This document shows positions 43,370 through 55,163 of a stretch of 64,000 nt of DNA, one piece after another (position 1 is the stretch's first letter; each line of letters begins with the position of its first letter). The stretch lies in NCBI GenBank assembly GCA_021014325.1, contig CM037463.1:2232001-2296000 (forward strand). Reading direction: 5' to 3'. A program made the position numbers and the translations under genes. The notes under the pieces were generated by a model. The model was not told the DNA's origin and did not search any database. It saw nothing but the letters and a program-made list of their open reading frames with translations. This DNA is from Plazaster borealis. Its lineage: Eukaryota > Echinodermata > Asteroidea > Forcipulatida > Labidiasteridae.

Positions 43370-45631
43370 TTGAAAAACGCCATATATATCTATTGGGCGG
43401 AATATGGAATCAAATAGAAGGTGGGTTACAGCAAACAATTGGACCCGTGTCTTTTCGCTTGAATTTTGTTGACAACCTACCTCTTAATTCCCGCCCCCTC
43501 TGACGGTAATTCGCCAAGACTCTCCATGCTCAGATATCTTGCAGAATTCCTATTTCTATAGGAGACTATAGTTGGTATCAGAGTAAGAATTGTGACTATA
43601 TCGTCGAGCAAGCTTCTCTTATTGAAAGACTGGTTGGACAGGTGAATTATTTTGATGGTGCCTCCAACCACGCTGCGAGTGTTACGTTATTACTATAAAA
43701 TGAAGAAGATGCCTAACTGGTGGGACATGAATCCTGTGTATTTTTAATCCAAGCAAGACAAATAAATGTTGCTTCGTCAGTCTGCTTTGACTAATGTCTT
43801 GACATCCTGACAGTAGCAAACAGCCGGATGGTAATTAAAAACTGGACTGTTTACTGTGGATGCCTGTGTACCAAAATAAGTATCTCTGTCGTACAATTCT
43901 GGCAGTGGCGACGAGTGTATCATCATGTAGATAGCTCCCTGGTATGATTAACAATTTTCACCATACTCGCCAGTCCCTTCACCTTTCCAATGCTTTCGCC
44001 ACAACACTGGTTTCTAGAGGACTTGTTCAGGTTTCAATTCCTCCAGAAATTATCAAGCCTTTTGGAGTTATGTTTCCAAATTTAATTTTAAAGGCGGCCA
44101 TAAATAAAGCCAAATTTTACTTCCATGGGGGTGCTTTTAAAAAATTTGTAAATTAATTCTCTTCATCAATGAATTGAATAATCAACGTCTTAAATTGTCC
44201 TTGAGGAAAAGTGCCGACATTTTTGTCTACTGCATAAGACAAACTCCCTAAGGCGTGTACCGGTATAATGGGACATTCGGTTCGAATTTGATTAGAACGT
44301 TTAGAGCAAGGGGCAGACCGTAGTGGTCCCATTGACGATGGAGCTATACTAGAGAAAATAAACTATCCACATTTTCAGCGTTTTTCGATCAGATTACAAT
44401 GTCAAATAACAATGTTACTTGCTTTTTTTTTGGTGGCGAGGGATAGTTGCAGTGATAATGTTCAAGAACACAGGTTACAGACATCCCAAATGGGTTTGTA
44501 AAACCTTCATCTTTAATTGGTGGATCGTGCGAGCATTAAATAAAATTTAGAGAACAGTTTTTTGCGTTTAATTATTTCTCAACATAGACAGAAAGTAATT
44601 AGCTGCTGCTTTGGGGCAAACTACAACCTAAAGTGAGGAAACGCTCTTCTATCTGCAATATGTTGCCATAACAACAATATGTCCCAATAACTGAAGTTGT
44701 ATTTGGGTTTGTTTGGTTTTTGGTTTTCTTTTTTTTTCATTTTTCTTTTCTTTTTGACGATAATAAATTTAGACACCGCGAGATAAAATCGACCAATTTA
44801 GATGCTTTTACGAATCGAAGTAAACGAAAGAAAATAATAGTTCGTGCAAAAGGTTTTAACGATTTTTTTACAATTATTATATGAACAAAAATGAGATGCA
44901 TCAGACCGAATGGAAGCACTTTTCATAATTGTTGTTAGTCTTGAATTTTATATTTTCATATTTTATTGGATTTTATTACCTTGTATTTATCGGGAGCTAA
45001 ATGCCTGAGGGCAACAGTGATTTAATTCACTTTTTTAGTTCCTGTCATCAGCTAGTGTTCTCTTGTATTGTTGGTTTTCTTGTTTTGTATCGTGTTTCAA
45101 TGATGACGAATAAATAATAATAATAATAATAATGCAAAACTAATATCAGGATACTTACGATAAATTTCTTATTAATTTGGTCACGTGATTGTAGCTCTTT
45201 GGTCAAACTGACATACACAAATATCAGGAAAATAATCCGAAAGGATACGGAAGTCCGGAAGTGCCGTCCGACTTGTTAAGTTCCTGTGAGAATTTATCTC
45301 AGGATTTTTTTCTCATTTATTCTAAATCTGTTGACATTTTTACAATGAATACAAGTTGAACAGGGGCGGTCAAAGAAATACAAAAGTATAAGAACTGTCA
45401 TCTAAAGATGTGTAGAACCAGACCCCTGCCAACGATTAAAATATAATTAGATAACTATTAAAATGGAAATTGCACACACAAGATTTTAAACATTACACAA
45501 CAGTAAGACATACAAAAGGCTACAAAACCTGTCAGAATCAAAACACCCATTAAAAACAAACCCATGAGGCAGTGAAAAACAAACAATACTAAAATCCCGA
45601 AATATCCTCCCTCAGCTTCATACGAAAGGAC

Positions 45632-45981
45632 TTAAAGGCTGGGCATACTTTTGGTAATTGTCAAAGACCATCCTCACTCGGTGTATCCCAACATATTATG
45701 CATAAAATAACAAACCTGTGGAAATTTAGGCTCAATTGGTCGTAGAAGTTGCAAGAAAATAAAGAAAGAACACACCTTTGTGTGAAACACTCGTGCTCCA
45801 TAGAATTGTGTGCTTTCAGATGCCTGAGAAAGGCTTAATGCCTGAAGCCTTTCGCAGCTTCAAATTTTGTGGTGAAAAATTACCTTTTTCTCTAAAACTA
45901 CATAACAGTGTTTTATAATATCAACAACTCTCCAGTGCTCTTTACCAAGTAAGTTGTTATGGTCATATACCGTCCCTTTAA
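45632..45981 (-). mobile_element. MITE family B, copy 6 (reverse orientation)
   Basis: TTAAAGGCTGGGCATACTTT and ATACCGTCCCTTTAA are the ends. Central hairpin GAGAAAGGCTTAATGCCTGAAGCCTTTC. The left half has the GTCAAAGACC and GCTCAATTGGTCG blocks. Confidence 0.85.
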
Positions 45982-45984
45982 AAC

Positions 45985-47085
45985 CCTCAAAATTTAAACT
46001 ACTCCAGAGACCCACAGTGAGTTCCGAGAACATCTTAGGAAAGCCAACAATTATAGCAAATTTAAAAACAAGTTATAAATTCATAATTATTCCTATCCAC
46101 CAATGGTGTGTATAATCTGGATAAGGTATCTTAAAGATAGGATGTCGACCAGACAATTAAACAGCTATTGACCGAAAATGTTTTCACGGGAATGCTATTT
46201 AAACTTGTTTATAATGTTTTTGTTTATCATTTAAATGTAATTTTGATGTTTGTACACTTCTGAAATTTGTGTAATTATTGATCAACAAATTAGGCCCAAA
46301 CCTCAAGGTTTTGAAAAACTACAACAACTTCTGTCGTTGACGGCGTGCGTCAAAATGACAATACTTTGACGTCATGTGTGGGATGTTGCTTTGTTATACC
46401 TCCATGCTGCATCCAAAGCGGCTATACAAAACGGAGCTCCCATACACATACAAATGACGTAACATGAGTGGTGACGTAAAAGGGCTTTTCGCGAATCTTT
46501 CTGAAAAGCACCGGAGGAGGGTATTCAAAACGATTGTTTGTTACACAATTGAAATCTGTTTAATTTCATGTAAACTCAATTTCCTTATTGATTTAAAACA
46601 TTTTAAATGAATTTCAGCAAAGATCGCTTGTTACCGTTTTCCTTCAAGTAGGTCTTTAACTCATGATGACGACATCTTGGAAGAAGGATATCGAGTTCCT
46701 GAGATCACTCAGCTAATAATATCGACATCCCTGGATATTTACCTTGGGGTGACAGCTGTGTTTATTTGTATAATATCGTCATCATTGGGTATTATCTCAG
46801 CATTTAATCGAGACAGTTGGCATTTACAGAGCTCCGTAGAAACGAATGAAACATGTACAAATGTATGTCTTTATTTTTATATTACTGATAAGGAGACTCG
46901 AAAAACAGGTTTGATTTTAATAATTAATAATAAGTTAATTGATTTATATTGCTCCCATTCATACAAAGTACACAAGCGCATATCAATCATGAAATAGTTA
47001 AATAAACAACAGCAGAAAAGGACAATGATTAAAAAGCTAAATATCTTGAATTATAAGAACAAACTTAAACAGTTTGTGAACATAA
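45985..47085. other. Single-copy-looking DNA around the GABA-B-like exon
   Basis: Apart from the exon at 46618-46788 I see only AT-rich sequence, with CRE-like TGACGTCAT at about 46368 and two further ATGACGT motifs near 46455-46475. Confidence 0.4.
46618..46788 (+). CDS. Candidate exon of a GABA-B-type (class C) receptor: end of ligand domain into TM1
   Basis: The exon begins after AAATGAATTTCAG (ends 46617) with a split codon and reads KIACYRFPSSRSLTHDDDIL, then EEGYRVPEITQLIISTSLD, then the hydrophobic IYLGVTAVFICIISSSLGI. In GABA-B-type receptors the Venus-flytrap domain ends with a short loop holding a G-x-x-P turn, then a strand rich in I/L/S, then TM1 ending in a small-residue SSLGI motif. 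The order and spacing here fit. The frame stays open past SSLG, but the sequence after it no longer resembles TM1-TM2, so I end the exon at a donor-like G/GTATTA at 46788, which is weak. The next expected motif (FN-I ... SSPNLNN) was not found in the window, nor were ligand-domain exons upstream. Resemblance is from memory of the family. Confidence 0.38.
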
Positions 47086-47089
47086 CAGT

Positions 47090-47465
47090 TTAAAGGCACT
47101 GTACACGTTTGGTAATTACTCAAAATATATATTAGCATAAAAACTTACTTGGTAACGAGCAACGAAGAGCTGTTAAAAGTATAAACATTGTGAGAAACGA
47201 CTCCCTCTGAAGAAACGTAGTTTTTGAGAAAGTGGTAATTTCTCACTAAAATAATAAAAGACTTCAGGCCAGAAGCCTTTTTCAGGCATCTGAAAACACA
47301 CAAAATTTGTACAACAAGGGTGTTTTTTCTTTTATCATTTTCTTGCAACTTCGATGACCAATTGAGCCCAAATTTTCACAGGCTTGTTATTTGATGCTTA
47401 TGTTGGGATACACCAAGTGAGAATACTGGTCTTTGACAATTACCAAACGTGTCCTGTGCCTTTAA
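47090..47465 (+). mobile_element. MITE family B, copy 5
   Basis: TTAAAGGCACTGTACACG and CGTGTCCTGTGCCTTTAA ends. Close to copy 4 in both halves, but its central hairpin is AGACTTCAGGCCAGAAGCCTTT, as in copies 3 and 6. It therefore differs from copy 4 at the centre only. Confidence 0.95.
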
Positions 47466-47469
47466 GAAA

Positions 47470-48625
47470 GATTGATTTTCTTACATGAACACACATAATG
47501 AAGCCCTTTGCTCCTTCCGAGTAGGAAAAATAGTTTGTTATTTATAATTTGCAATAAGATTCTTTCGTTTATTATTTGGCTTTTCGTGAATGAGCGGGAA
47601 CTAGGTGCATTTTGTTTTTATTTCTGAACCTTTTTTATGCTGTTTTGGTAATTTTGTGAAATTGTAATTATTTTCCCAGGGTTTTCATATCACGTGATTA
47701 TGTCACGCTAAAATGCATATACTTGTGTCCGTATTTATTTTATTATTTTGTTTCTCATTGATTTCTATATAATAGCAATAAATGGACTTTTATTATTGTG
47801 GAATTTATGAATTATTGTTTGTTTTTTGTTGTTGTTTAATAGATTAAGCTGTATATAGCTTCAATGTAAGATAAACAAAAAACACACTAGGAAACATAAT
47901 CCAACAAATCAATAGACACGATCCTTGCAGAACTCCCCATAAAATCATGTGATATTATGAATTGCACAAGGCGTACCACTGATGCCTGCATCATCCCATT
48001 CGTATATTGACAGATATTAAAAAGTACCTTAAACCAAAGCACTATATAATAATTTTCACCGGCTGGTTAAAAATCCTCTCTGACCGTTAAAAAATCAATA
48101 CAGCTATAAGTACGGAATCGCACCTTCTTAACAGTATCCGATAACGTAAACCTAGTCAGCCAAAATTGTACAAGTTAATGCGTTGGGTTAAATGGAAGAA
48201 TTGTAGTGGTAAAAATGGCAGTCGGCAGAGACTGGTCTAAATGAACAGGGGCTTGTGAAGAAGGACTGGAAGCATTACAGAACCGTAGTTGGACTGATTT
48301 GTAGGGCAAACATGTTCCGGTGGGGGAGTGGTAGCTTTTATCTGTCGTACTTTAAATTCGGTCCAATAAATTATCAAAGATATCAAATTAATGAGTGATG
48401 CATTTTCTCTGTTTTTCTTCTTCTTTTTTGCATCGCAGGATGGCGTAAAGCGAGCAACTGATGACAATTTTAGGACTGCAATTTCATGAAATACTTTAGG
48501 TTCAAAATAATCTTCGAAAACATGAAATGATGACGAAATATCTGTAGATTGACGTGTTTCTTGGAAGCTTATCGTTACTTACACGACATCATTGATTTCG
48601 TCATCATTGTCAGGGTATAGAAGGG
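47470..48625. other. Stretch without a supported gene
   Basis: A minus-strand frame ending at 48237 reads KATTPPPEHVCPTNQSNYGS and could be an exon tail, but its acceptor is poor. Nothing else recognised. Confidence 0.4.
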
Positions 48626-48626
48626 G

Positions 48627-48680
48627 TTAAAGGGATTGTATACGTTTGGTTGGAACCCACTGTTTGTTTCAATCCTATTG
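48627..48680 (-). mobile_element. MITE family A, terminal fragment
   Basis: TTAAAGGGATTGTATACG then GGTTGGAACCCACTGTTTG, one end of family A only. It abuts the LINE relic that follows, so one of the two was cut by the other's insertion or by a deletion. Confidence 0.75.
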
Positions 48681-48689
48681 ACCCGTACT

Positions 48690-49175
48690 CTGGGTCAGAT
48701 TTTACCCATGAGTTTCTGTAAAATTCAATTCCATTCCAACGGCTACCACCAGACATTTGTGATGGCCCTCCAAAATGTTCCTGTCCAGCATGCAGCTGTC
48801 TATGTCCTGGTAGGTCAGGTTGGAGTCCTCACATAGCTGATCGATGTATGCTTTGCTATGCCTTCCTCTGATTCTCTTTCCGTGTGTTGGTTACCGAGGC
48901 ACCAAATCTGACACCAATTGATTTATATTTCTCTTGCAATGCCCAGCAAATGTAAGTCTCCTTGTTCTGATTTTGTAGTGTTTTTAGATGACCGTGCAAA
49001 ACTGTACTGGGGATGCGGTCTTTCCAACTTCCAACTTACATCAAGAGCTGACCTTAGTAACCTGGTGCAGCATCCATTTATGGACTTTGGAGTTCTTGTT
49101 GTCATGGTCCATGTCTCGCAGCAGTGCAATACATACATCTTTCTATCTTGTTTCACCTGTTGACGGTGAATTGCC
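48690..49175 (-). pseudogene. Non-LTR retrotransposon relic, C-terminal part of RT protein
   Basis: Minus-strand translation gives CETWTMTTRTPKSINGCCTR then LLRSALDVSW, matching the YGAETWTLT...RLDGCYTRLLR-ALN-SW motif found just after the RT domain in many LINE polyproteins. Further on, in another frame, TYQDIDSCMLDRNIWRAITN-like sequence is the usual C-terminal end. Frameshifts and stops break it, so it is dead. The element is 5'-truncated. Confidence 0.75.
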
Positions 49176-49179
49176 CTTT

Positions 49180-49885
49180 TCCATGTATATACTCGTCCCT
49201 CTTTCACATCATAATTATAATATTTTATCTGTAAAATACCCATACAACTTATCCTTATCAGCTAGACAACTTTGTTTCCTAGTAAATCTTTGGTTACATT
49301 GACACAGTTTTTGTGCGAGTTGTTTTATTGGTCATTGGTTCTATTTACTTCACACGTCTGCCGAATTCCCTTCTCATCCTTCACAATCACGAGGGCGTCA
49401 AACTTCTTGAAGGCAATTAAGAATTACTGAAGGACTCTCTTCCGCCCTCGAGTCTCGTAGAAAGGTGTTCAAAATACCCGCCGATGTGTGCTCAGAAATG
49501 TGATCTGATTACCTTGTGTGATCTGCACGTTATATCAATAGCAGGGGCCTGCACTGTCCGTTTCCCCCCAATAGCTTATACGCTGTGACATACAATGAAT
49601 ACTGATTGCAAGGGTTTCATTAATAAAGGCATTATGACTTGTTCTTTTATCTTGGGTTGGTGTAGACAATGGAATGGTCATCGTTACCACCCCCCCCCCG
49701 CACTACTTCACTCACTATGTCCGTCATCAGCGGCTTGTTGACGCGAGTTTCTAGCAGGTTTGTTGCATGGAGAACAAGGAACTCTAATGCTATGTCTGTT
49801 ATTGGATTTTCAACAAGTATTTTTCTGATATTCTTTTTTAGAGATGTTTGGTTGGGAGATAACATCTATATGTTTGTTCAGTGGT
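49180..49885. other. Stretch without a supported gene
   Basis: On the minus strand KFDALVIVKDEKGIRQTCEV ends in a TAA (about 49340-49404) that overlaps an AATAAA. An in-frame stop lies just upstream, so it is either a tiny terminal exon or a relic. Confidence 0.4.
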
Positions 49886-49889
49886 TTCT

Positions 49890-50085
49890 TCCCTGACTTT
49901 CACGTCAGTGGTCCCCGGTTCGAATCCCGAACCGGAGCCTTGCGTGTGAATTTAGTTTTCAGTCTCTAATTGATAGCGTCACCAATTATATTCTGATAGG
50001 GGTCTTCCTCCCACATCTAAAACGGACAATATTTTCTTCATCATATTCTCTAAACGGGTTGCAGGGCAAGTCGCTTTTGAGGGGC
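49890..50085 (+). mobile_element. tRNA-derived SINE preceding the long microsatellite
   Basis: The head has GTGGTCCCCGGTTCGAATCC (B box); the body has TTTAGTTTTCAGTCTCTAATT and CTTCCTCCCACATCTAAAAC, as in the SINE at 8335-8560. The (ATA)n array starts about 25 bp after it. Confidence 0.7.
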
Positions 50086-50105
50086 CCTAGGTTTCATTAC
50101 CAGAA

Positions 50106-50610
<505 letters not shown>

Positions 50611-51120
50611 TTGTTTTGAGATGACCTTTTACGAAATTTAATGCAAATTCTAAAAAAGAAAGGGAATCAACACAACATAATCAGCGGTATGGAAATTAGA
50701 TCAAACCTCAACAAAAAACCTCTTAAGAACAATTACGTTTATTTTGATTTACTTATTTGTTTTAGGGTTTACTTTGTTGTTAGCGATGTAGTCAAATCAA
50801 CCTATACTTATCTTTGAAGTGTTTTGGTCTGTGGATTATATTAACGAGGCTGCATATTGTAGTGTTTTGTGTTGGTTAAGTTTATTGAGTGCTTTTTCTC
50901 TTTTCCTGCGTAATTATGTTTAGTTGTCTGTTTGGTGGTTGGGTTCCTGGGGTGTTTATTGGGTGATTGGGTGTTAGTTTAGTTGTTTGTGTCTGTCACT
51001 GATGATGCTGCTTGTAACCGCTGTCCTTTGGCTGTTTTTTTATATTATTACATTTTTATGTGACTGTTATTTTACTTCTGTGACTGTTTTACCTCGCAAA
51101 GAAGCATCGTGCACAAATAT

Positions 51121-51266
51121 AACATGTAGTTGTAGCCCCGTCCTCCGTTGCATACCGCGGTGTATTGCGACGGAGACTGGCGTCCTATGGCTACATAGAA
51201 GCTGATGGTTTCGTCTTTCGTCCTCCATCATGAAGGACAAAACCATCAGCTGTTATGTAGCTAGGC
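51121..51266. repeat. Double hairpin, second one pre-miRNA-sized
   Basis: Hairpin one (about 51138-51170) is CTCCGT...ACGGAG around ATACCGCGGTGTAT. Hairpin two (51190-51261) pairs GCTACATA with TATGTAGC and GCTGATGGTTT with AAACCATCAGC. It totals 72 nt with a 14-nt loop and one 3x3 internal loop. GTAGCC also occurs at 51129-51137 and inversely at 51188, so alternative folding is possible. Likely a foldback MITE, but the second hairpin has miRNA-precursor dimensions. Confidence 0.55.
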
Positions 51267-51751
51267 GTCAGATGTTAGAGATGTACAACCAACAATAATG
51301 AAACCAACTTAAATACAAAATTAATTTAAGTTGATGTACGCGATTGATTAAAATTGTGTTTATGTCCGTATTGTCACCCTGGTTGCTCTTTTAGAGCAAA
51401 TTATATAACTGACATACATATCCTTATCATTTGATTGGTGGAACTTACTTCACGTGACATTCACTATTACTCCCATCCGCACTGGCGATCAAAAAGACCT
51501 ATTCGCCCATGGGGAATAGCATTTCCCATTCAACAGTTAGGATCATCCTTGTTCCCAATGTTTTTGAGCAGTACAGCGCCGCCGCGCCGCTGCTAAAACA
51601 AAGGAGCACCTGTGCAAAAGGTTGTGATCCGATTGCTATTAAATTTGTGCATTGTTGCCGCTACGCGGCGCTATATGATTTTTGGTTGTCAAACAAACTC
51701 ACAAACATGGCAACTTTTAAAATACATCAAATGACAAGGATCTATATGTCA

Positions 51752-51938
51752 GTTATATAAAACAAATATTGAGTGGCTTTAATTCGTGGAATGGAAGGAA
51801 TATTATCGCTCGGTAAAATTTGGACTGTTCCATTTCACGAGGCGAAGCCTCGTGAAATGGAACAGTCCAAATTTTACCTTTGCGATAATATTCCTCCCAT
51901 TCCACTCTGAGCCACTCAATATTTGTATACTATATCGA
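51752..51938. mobile_element. Foldback MITE with 32-bp perfect inner arms
   Basis: GGTAAAATTTGGACTG...ACGAGGC (to 51843) and its exact inverse (from 51847) are separated by GAA. Outer arms continue, with mismatches, through AATATTGAGTGGCT on both sides. Nearly the whole element is one hairpin. Confidence 0.9.
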
Positions 51939-52134
51939 GTTGTACTTCCCGCTGTCTCTTTAGGCGAAACAACCAATGCACGGCAAAATGATTGACAGCC
52001 CTTTGTTACCAAGAAAAACCACACCTTACCTTTATTCCTTTGAAAGTGGAATACAGTTTTTACTTTTGCTAATTCATAATTTTGAGATGTCATATTTATG
52101 AGCTATATTATAATTATGACCTTTGTTTATCAAT

Positions 52135-52501
52135 GTCGAACATGTTTGGTAATTGGAGCCTATTATTTGTTTCAAACCTATATAGTTGTAGATATATACC
52201 ATAAAACTAATCTGTGAAAATGTCATTTCTAAAGGTGGTAGTGTTTTTGAGATATTGCCGAAAATCTGCAGCGGTTATGTCCACGCAGGAGGAATAATCT
52301 GCACTGGATTACACACTCTGAGAAGCGTTACGCGTAACGCTTCTCAGATTCAAATGTTTTGGGGGATAAAAAGTGATATATTTTTTCCATAGCCGCAGTA
52401 CTTTGAAGCGAAAAGTTTCTCACAATACATTATACTGCTGTACTTCTTACCAAGTAAGTTTTTATTGCCATTAATTACCAAACGTGGTACTATGCCTTTT
52501 A
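52135..52501 (-). mobile_element. MITE family A, copy 7 (reverse orientation)
   Basis: GTTTGGTAATTGGAGCC at the left and AATTACCAAACGTGG...TGCCTTTTA at the right. The centre is a perfect palindrome, GAGAAGCGTTACGCGTAACGCTTCTC. Confidence 0.85.
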
Positions 52502-52549
52502 CGCTGTTAATTCAGGCGAGATTGAGGAAAACAAATTTGTCTTGTGTAA

Positions 52550-52655
52550 GCCTGCTGGGGCGACTTTGTCAGGGGGCGAGAACGTTACAACTCAAGGCGA
52601 GCTTGTCTAGGGCGAACTTTGTTTAGGGCGAGCTTGATAGGGGCGAGATGACCAA
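52550..52655 (+). repeat. Short irregular minisatellite, GGGGCGAGCTTGT unit
   Basis: Five to six units of about 14-22 bp: GGGGCGACTTTGTCA, GGGGCGAGAACGTT, AGGCGAGCTTGTCTA, GGGCGAACTTTGTTTA, GGGCGAGCTTGATA, GGGGCGAGATGACC. Confidence 0.75.
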
Positions 52656-52659
52656 CATT

Positions 52660-54545
52660 CTTGCTATCACACAAGCTCTTACCGCGTATTCATAAATCAA
52701 TTTGTTGTAATCAACGCTATTGATCTTTTGTTAGAGCAGACAGTGCCTTCATCTTCCGTCTGTGAATTATGTTTATTTCGTTTAATGCAAAGGGATGCAG
52801 CTCTTCTAAGTAAAATATCCGAGATCCACTTAGAAAAATTGAGTCTTTAATTTTAATACAAATCACCAGACAAATCTTTACAATTCTCCTACAGCATCGT
52901 TTAAGGTTCGCGGTGAAAATAGATAAGTGGTTTATTCAGTTGTAAAGGCTATAATTATGAATTCAAGATAAAAATGATGCTTGGACTTTTTCAATTATTT
53001 GCCATTCAAAGTTCTAAATTATTATAGGTAGAACGCTGATTCAATCAGTTGTAAAATGATTTGACCCGGATTCTGGGGCCAAGGGGGCTCTCCGTTTCAG
53101 GGTAAGGTCGACCCAGAAACTGGTTAACAAAATATGGGATTTTAACTCAGATTCTGCGTCAGTTTGACCCATTTATGGGTCATTTTGAAACATATTACGG
53201 GAGTTTTATAGTGTAGTTGACAATTGTTACTATTTTTCTTTGGCATGGGGATCCTGCTACTTATTGGGTTGGTTAATGGGAGTACGTCACAAGTCTTCTT
53301 GACTTTTGTATTTCCTTCGCAACTTGTATATTGTATTAATTACTTGATATAACGTTCGGTTTTTTGTTTTGGTTTTTTGTTTTTGGTTTTTTAAGTTTAC
53401 CTGTCTTTAAGTATTAGTAGTCTTAACTTATTTAATTTCATACTTGTAAATAAATATATTATTAGGCCCTAACTGTGAAAATTTGTTTGCTATGCAAATA
53501 AAATCCAAACTTCATGTTGTAATTCTGCTTCTTATGACGTCTGTTTTTCTTCGTAAACAACTGATAGATCACACGAGAAGCCGAAATCATAAAATATTTA
53601 AGAAACATTGCGGATTCACGTGACGTTTTATCCTTTTCAGAAAAGATAAAAAACGTTGACAAATGTGACTGTAAAAGATTGCGACTTGTTTCGGAAAAGA
53701 ACCTTTATTTCGAGTTAGTGTACTTTTAGTTGACTATAGCGTAGTCTTGCTGATCGAATTGCATTTTGCAATTGCAAATTTTGTTAAACTATATCTTACA
53801 AGTTGTTTCCTTACCAAGCTTCCAATGTTTTTGTATATTAGCTTTGTTCAAACAAGTCTTACAAAGATATCGAAGATTTTTTTTTTTATTTGGCATGTCT
53901 GCTTAACATGAAATTGCAGACAAAAATTAGCTCATGCACAACACTCATGTTTGAGTAGTCATGCCTATCCGTTGCCAATACCTACTGTGTGGTAAACATT
54001 CCTGCTGTTCTATACCTTCTTGTGTCAATATCACATATCCTATTGGACAATTCTTCCTATTGGACAATTCTTCCTGCGATCAACCAATCAAATTGCCGTA
54101 GGGTCACTGTAAGAACAATGACGACTGAATGATGCTGTACAGTGACGTCTATTATTATGGTATATCATTGAAGTGGCCTGATTGGTTGACCCGTGGGAGG
54201 AAGTACAAGCGACTGGGAGGTGTTTAATTACATTTGCCTCTGGCGAGAAGGATGTTGTGCAGAAATGCAACCTCGTTCATACCAGAGTGCAGAAAGTCAT
54301 TCAATCAACATTGCTCTAGATAACAATCACCCTAAATCAAACTCAGTGATGCGAACATGTTTCCTGTCTTTTCAATGTGGCTTCGTTCTTACGTTTTGTT
54401 TTTCTTTCCTCGGAATTCGATCGGGACACCAACAAAAATTGTATTGTACAAACTGTAAAAACAGGAAAGCGATCGTTGACAATCAAACAATGTTTCAGAG
54501 CAAGTTTGTGAGCGAGTATAATTCACAAAAAGATGCAGCGCTGTG
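52660..54545. other. Stretch with one MITE and an inverted repeat, no gene
   Basis: Beyond the family R copy, CTTCCTGCGATCAACCAATCA (about 54070) pairs inversely with TGATTGGTTGACCC...GGAAG (about 54178-54202), enclosing AGTGACG/CGTCACT-type matches. The 126-codon plus-strand frame at 54193-54573 has no support and runs into a MITE. Confidence 0.45.
53051..53214. mobile_element. MITE family R, copy 3
   Basis: TTGACCCGGATTCTGG, TTTGACCC, TTATGGGTCA and ends near GGGAGTTTTATAGTGT. More decayed than copies 1 and 4. Confidence 0.7.
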
Positions 54546-54547
54546 GT

Positions 54548-54880
54548 TTAAAGGGTCTGTATACGTTCGGTAATGACTCTGAAAATTAATGGCAATAAAA
54601 ATTTACTTGGTAAGAAGTACAGCAGCTTTGGATAGTATAATGCAATTTGAGAAACTTTTCACTTAGAAGTACTGCGGTTATGGAAAAATATATCACTTTT
54701 TATCCCGTAAAATTTGAATCTGAGAAGCGTGGACATAACCGCTCCAGATTTTCCGCAATATCTCAAAAACGCTACCACCTTTTAAAATGAAATTTTCACA
54801 CGTTAGTTTTATAGTATATATTTACAACTATATATAGGATTGAAACAAACAGTGGGTTCTAATAACCAAACATACAATCA
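54548..54880 (+). mobile_element. MITE family A, copy 8
   Basis: TTAAAGGGTCTGTATACG at the left; the right end has decayed to AATAACCAAACATACAATCA. The central hairpin and part of the right half are deleted (GAGAAGCGTGGACATAACC junction). Confidence 0.85.
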
Positions 54881-55075
54881 TTGTAACTAAAACAAATGGC
54901 GAATAAAAGTAGTATAGCTTTTGTAACGATATTTTTTTTTTTACATTTTAAATAAAACATTAAAATAATATTAAATGGTTTTCGGAAACTCATATTTCAA
55001 GACACGTTTTTATTGGGTGATCATGTGGCCTTTGCACGAATACATGTCCATACACAATTCGATAAAATCCATATA

Positions 55076-55081
55076 TTTATT
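55076..55081 (-). terminator. Poly(A) signal AATAAA
   Basis: Canonical signal on the minus strand 83 bp beyond the stop of the 55164-55395 frame. Confidence 0.3.
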
Positions 55082-55163
55082 GTACAATTATTTTCTGATG
55101 AAGTTTTCATCTGTGTAGCCATCTTCTTTCGAATGAACTCTAGACCAGGGTGAACATAGTATA

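Larger units (their letters stand above)
40365..45630. other. Mostly single-copy-looking DNA with several weak coding candidates
   Basis: Contains the small-peptide frame at 40772-40912, the terminal-exon candidate at 42241-42364, a telomere-like tract at 42487-42540 and a short exon candidate at 43280-43369, all listed separately. An (AAT)n run of about seven units lies at 45110-45132. I find no continuous gene. Confidence 0.4.
50611..52130. other. Stretch with two hairpin elements, no gene
   Basis: Two inverted-repeat structures (51121-51266 and 51752-51938) are listed separately. GC-rich GCCGCCGCGCCGCTGC near 51578-51593 is isolated. Confidence 0.4.

Noticed and set aside
43480..43671. 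Minus-strand exon-like frame ending SEGAGIKR before AG/GTAGGT
   Set aside because: The good acceptor TTCTTCATTTTATAG leads straight into in-frame stops; only a poor alternative acceptor remains.
49340..49404. Minus-strand KFDALVIVKDEKGIRQTC tail with overlapping AATAAA
   Set aside because: An in-frame stop lies just upstream and only about 22 codons remain; could be relic or chance.
54193..54573. 126-codon plus-strand open frame
   Set aside because: About one frame of this length is expected by chance at this AT content. No signal peptide, splice site or family, and it ends inside a MITE.
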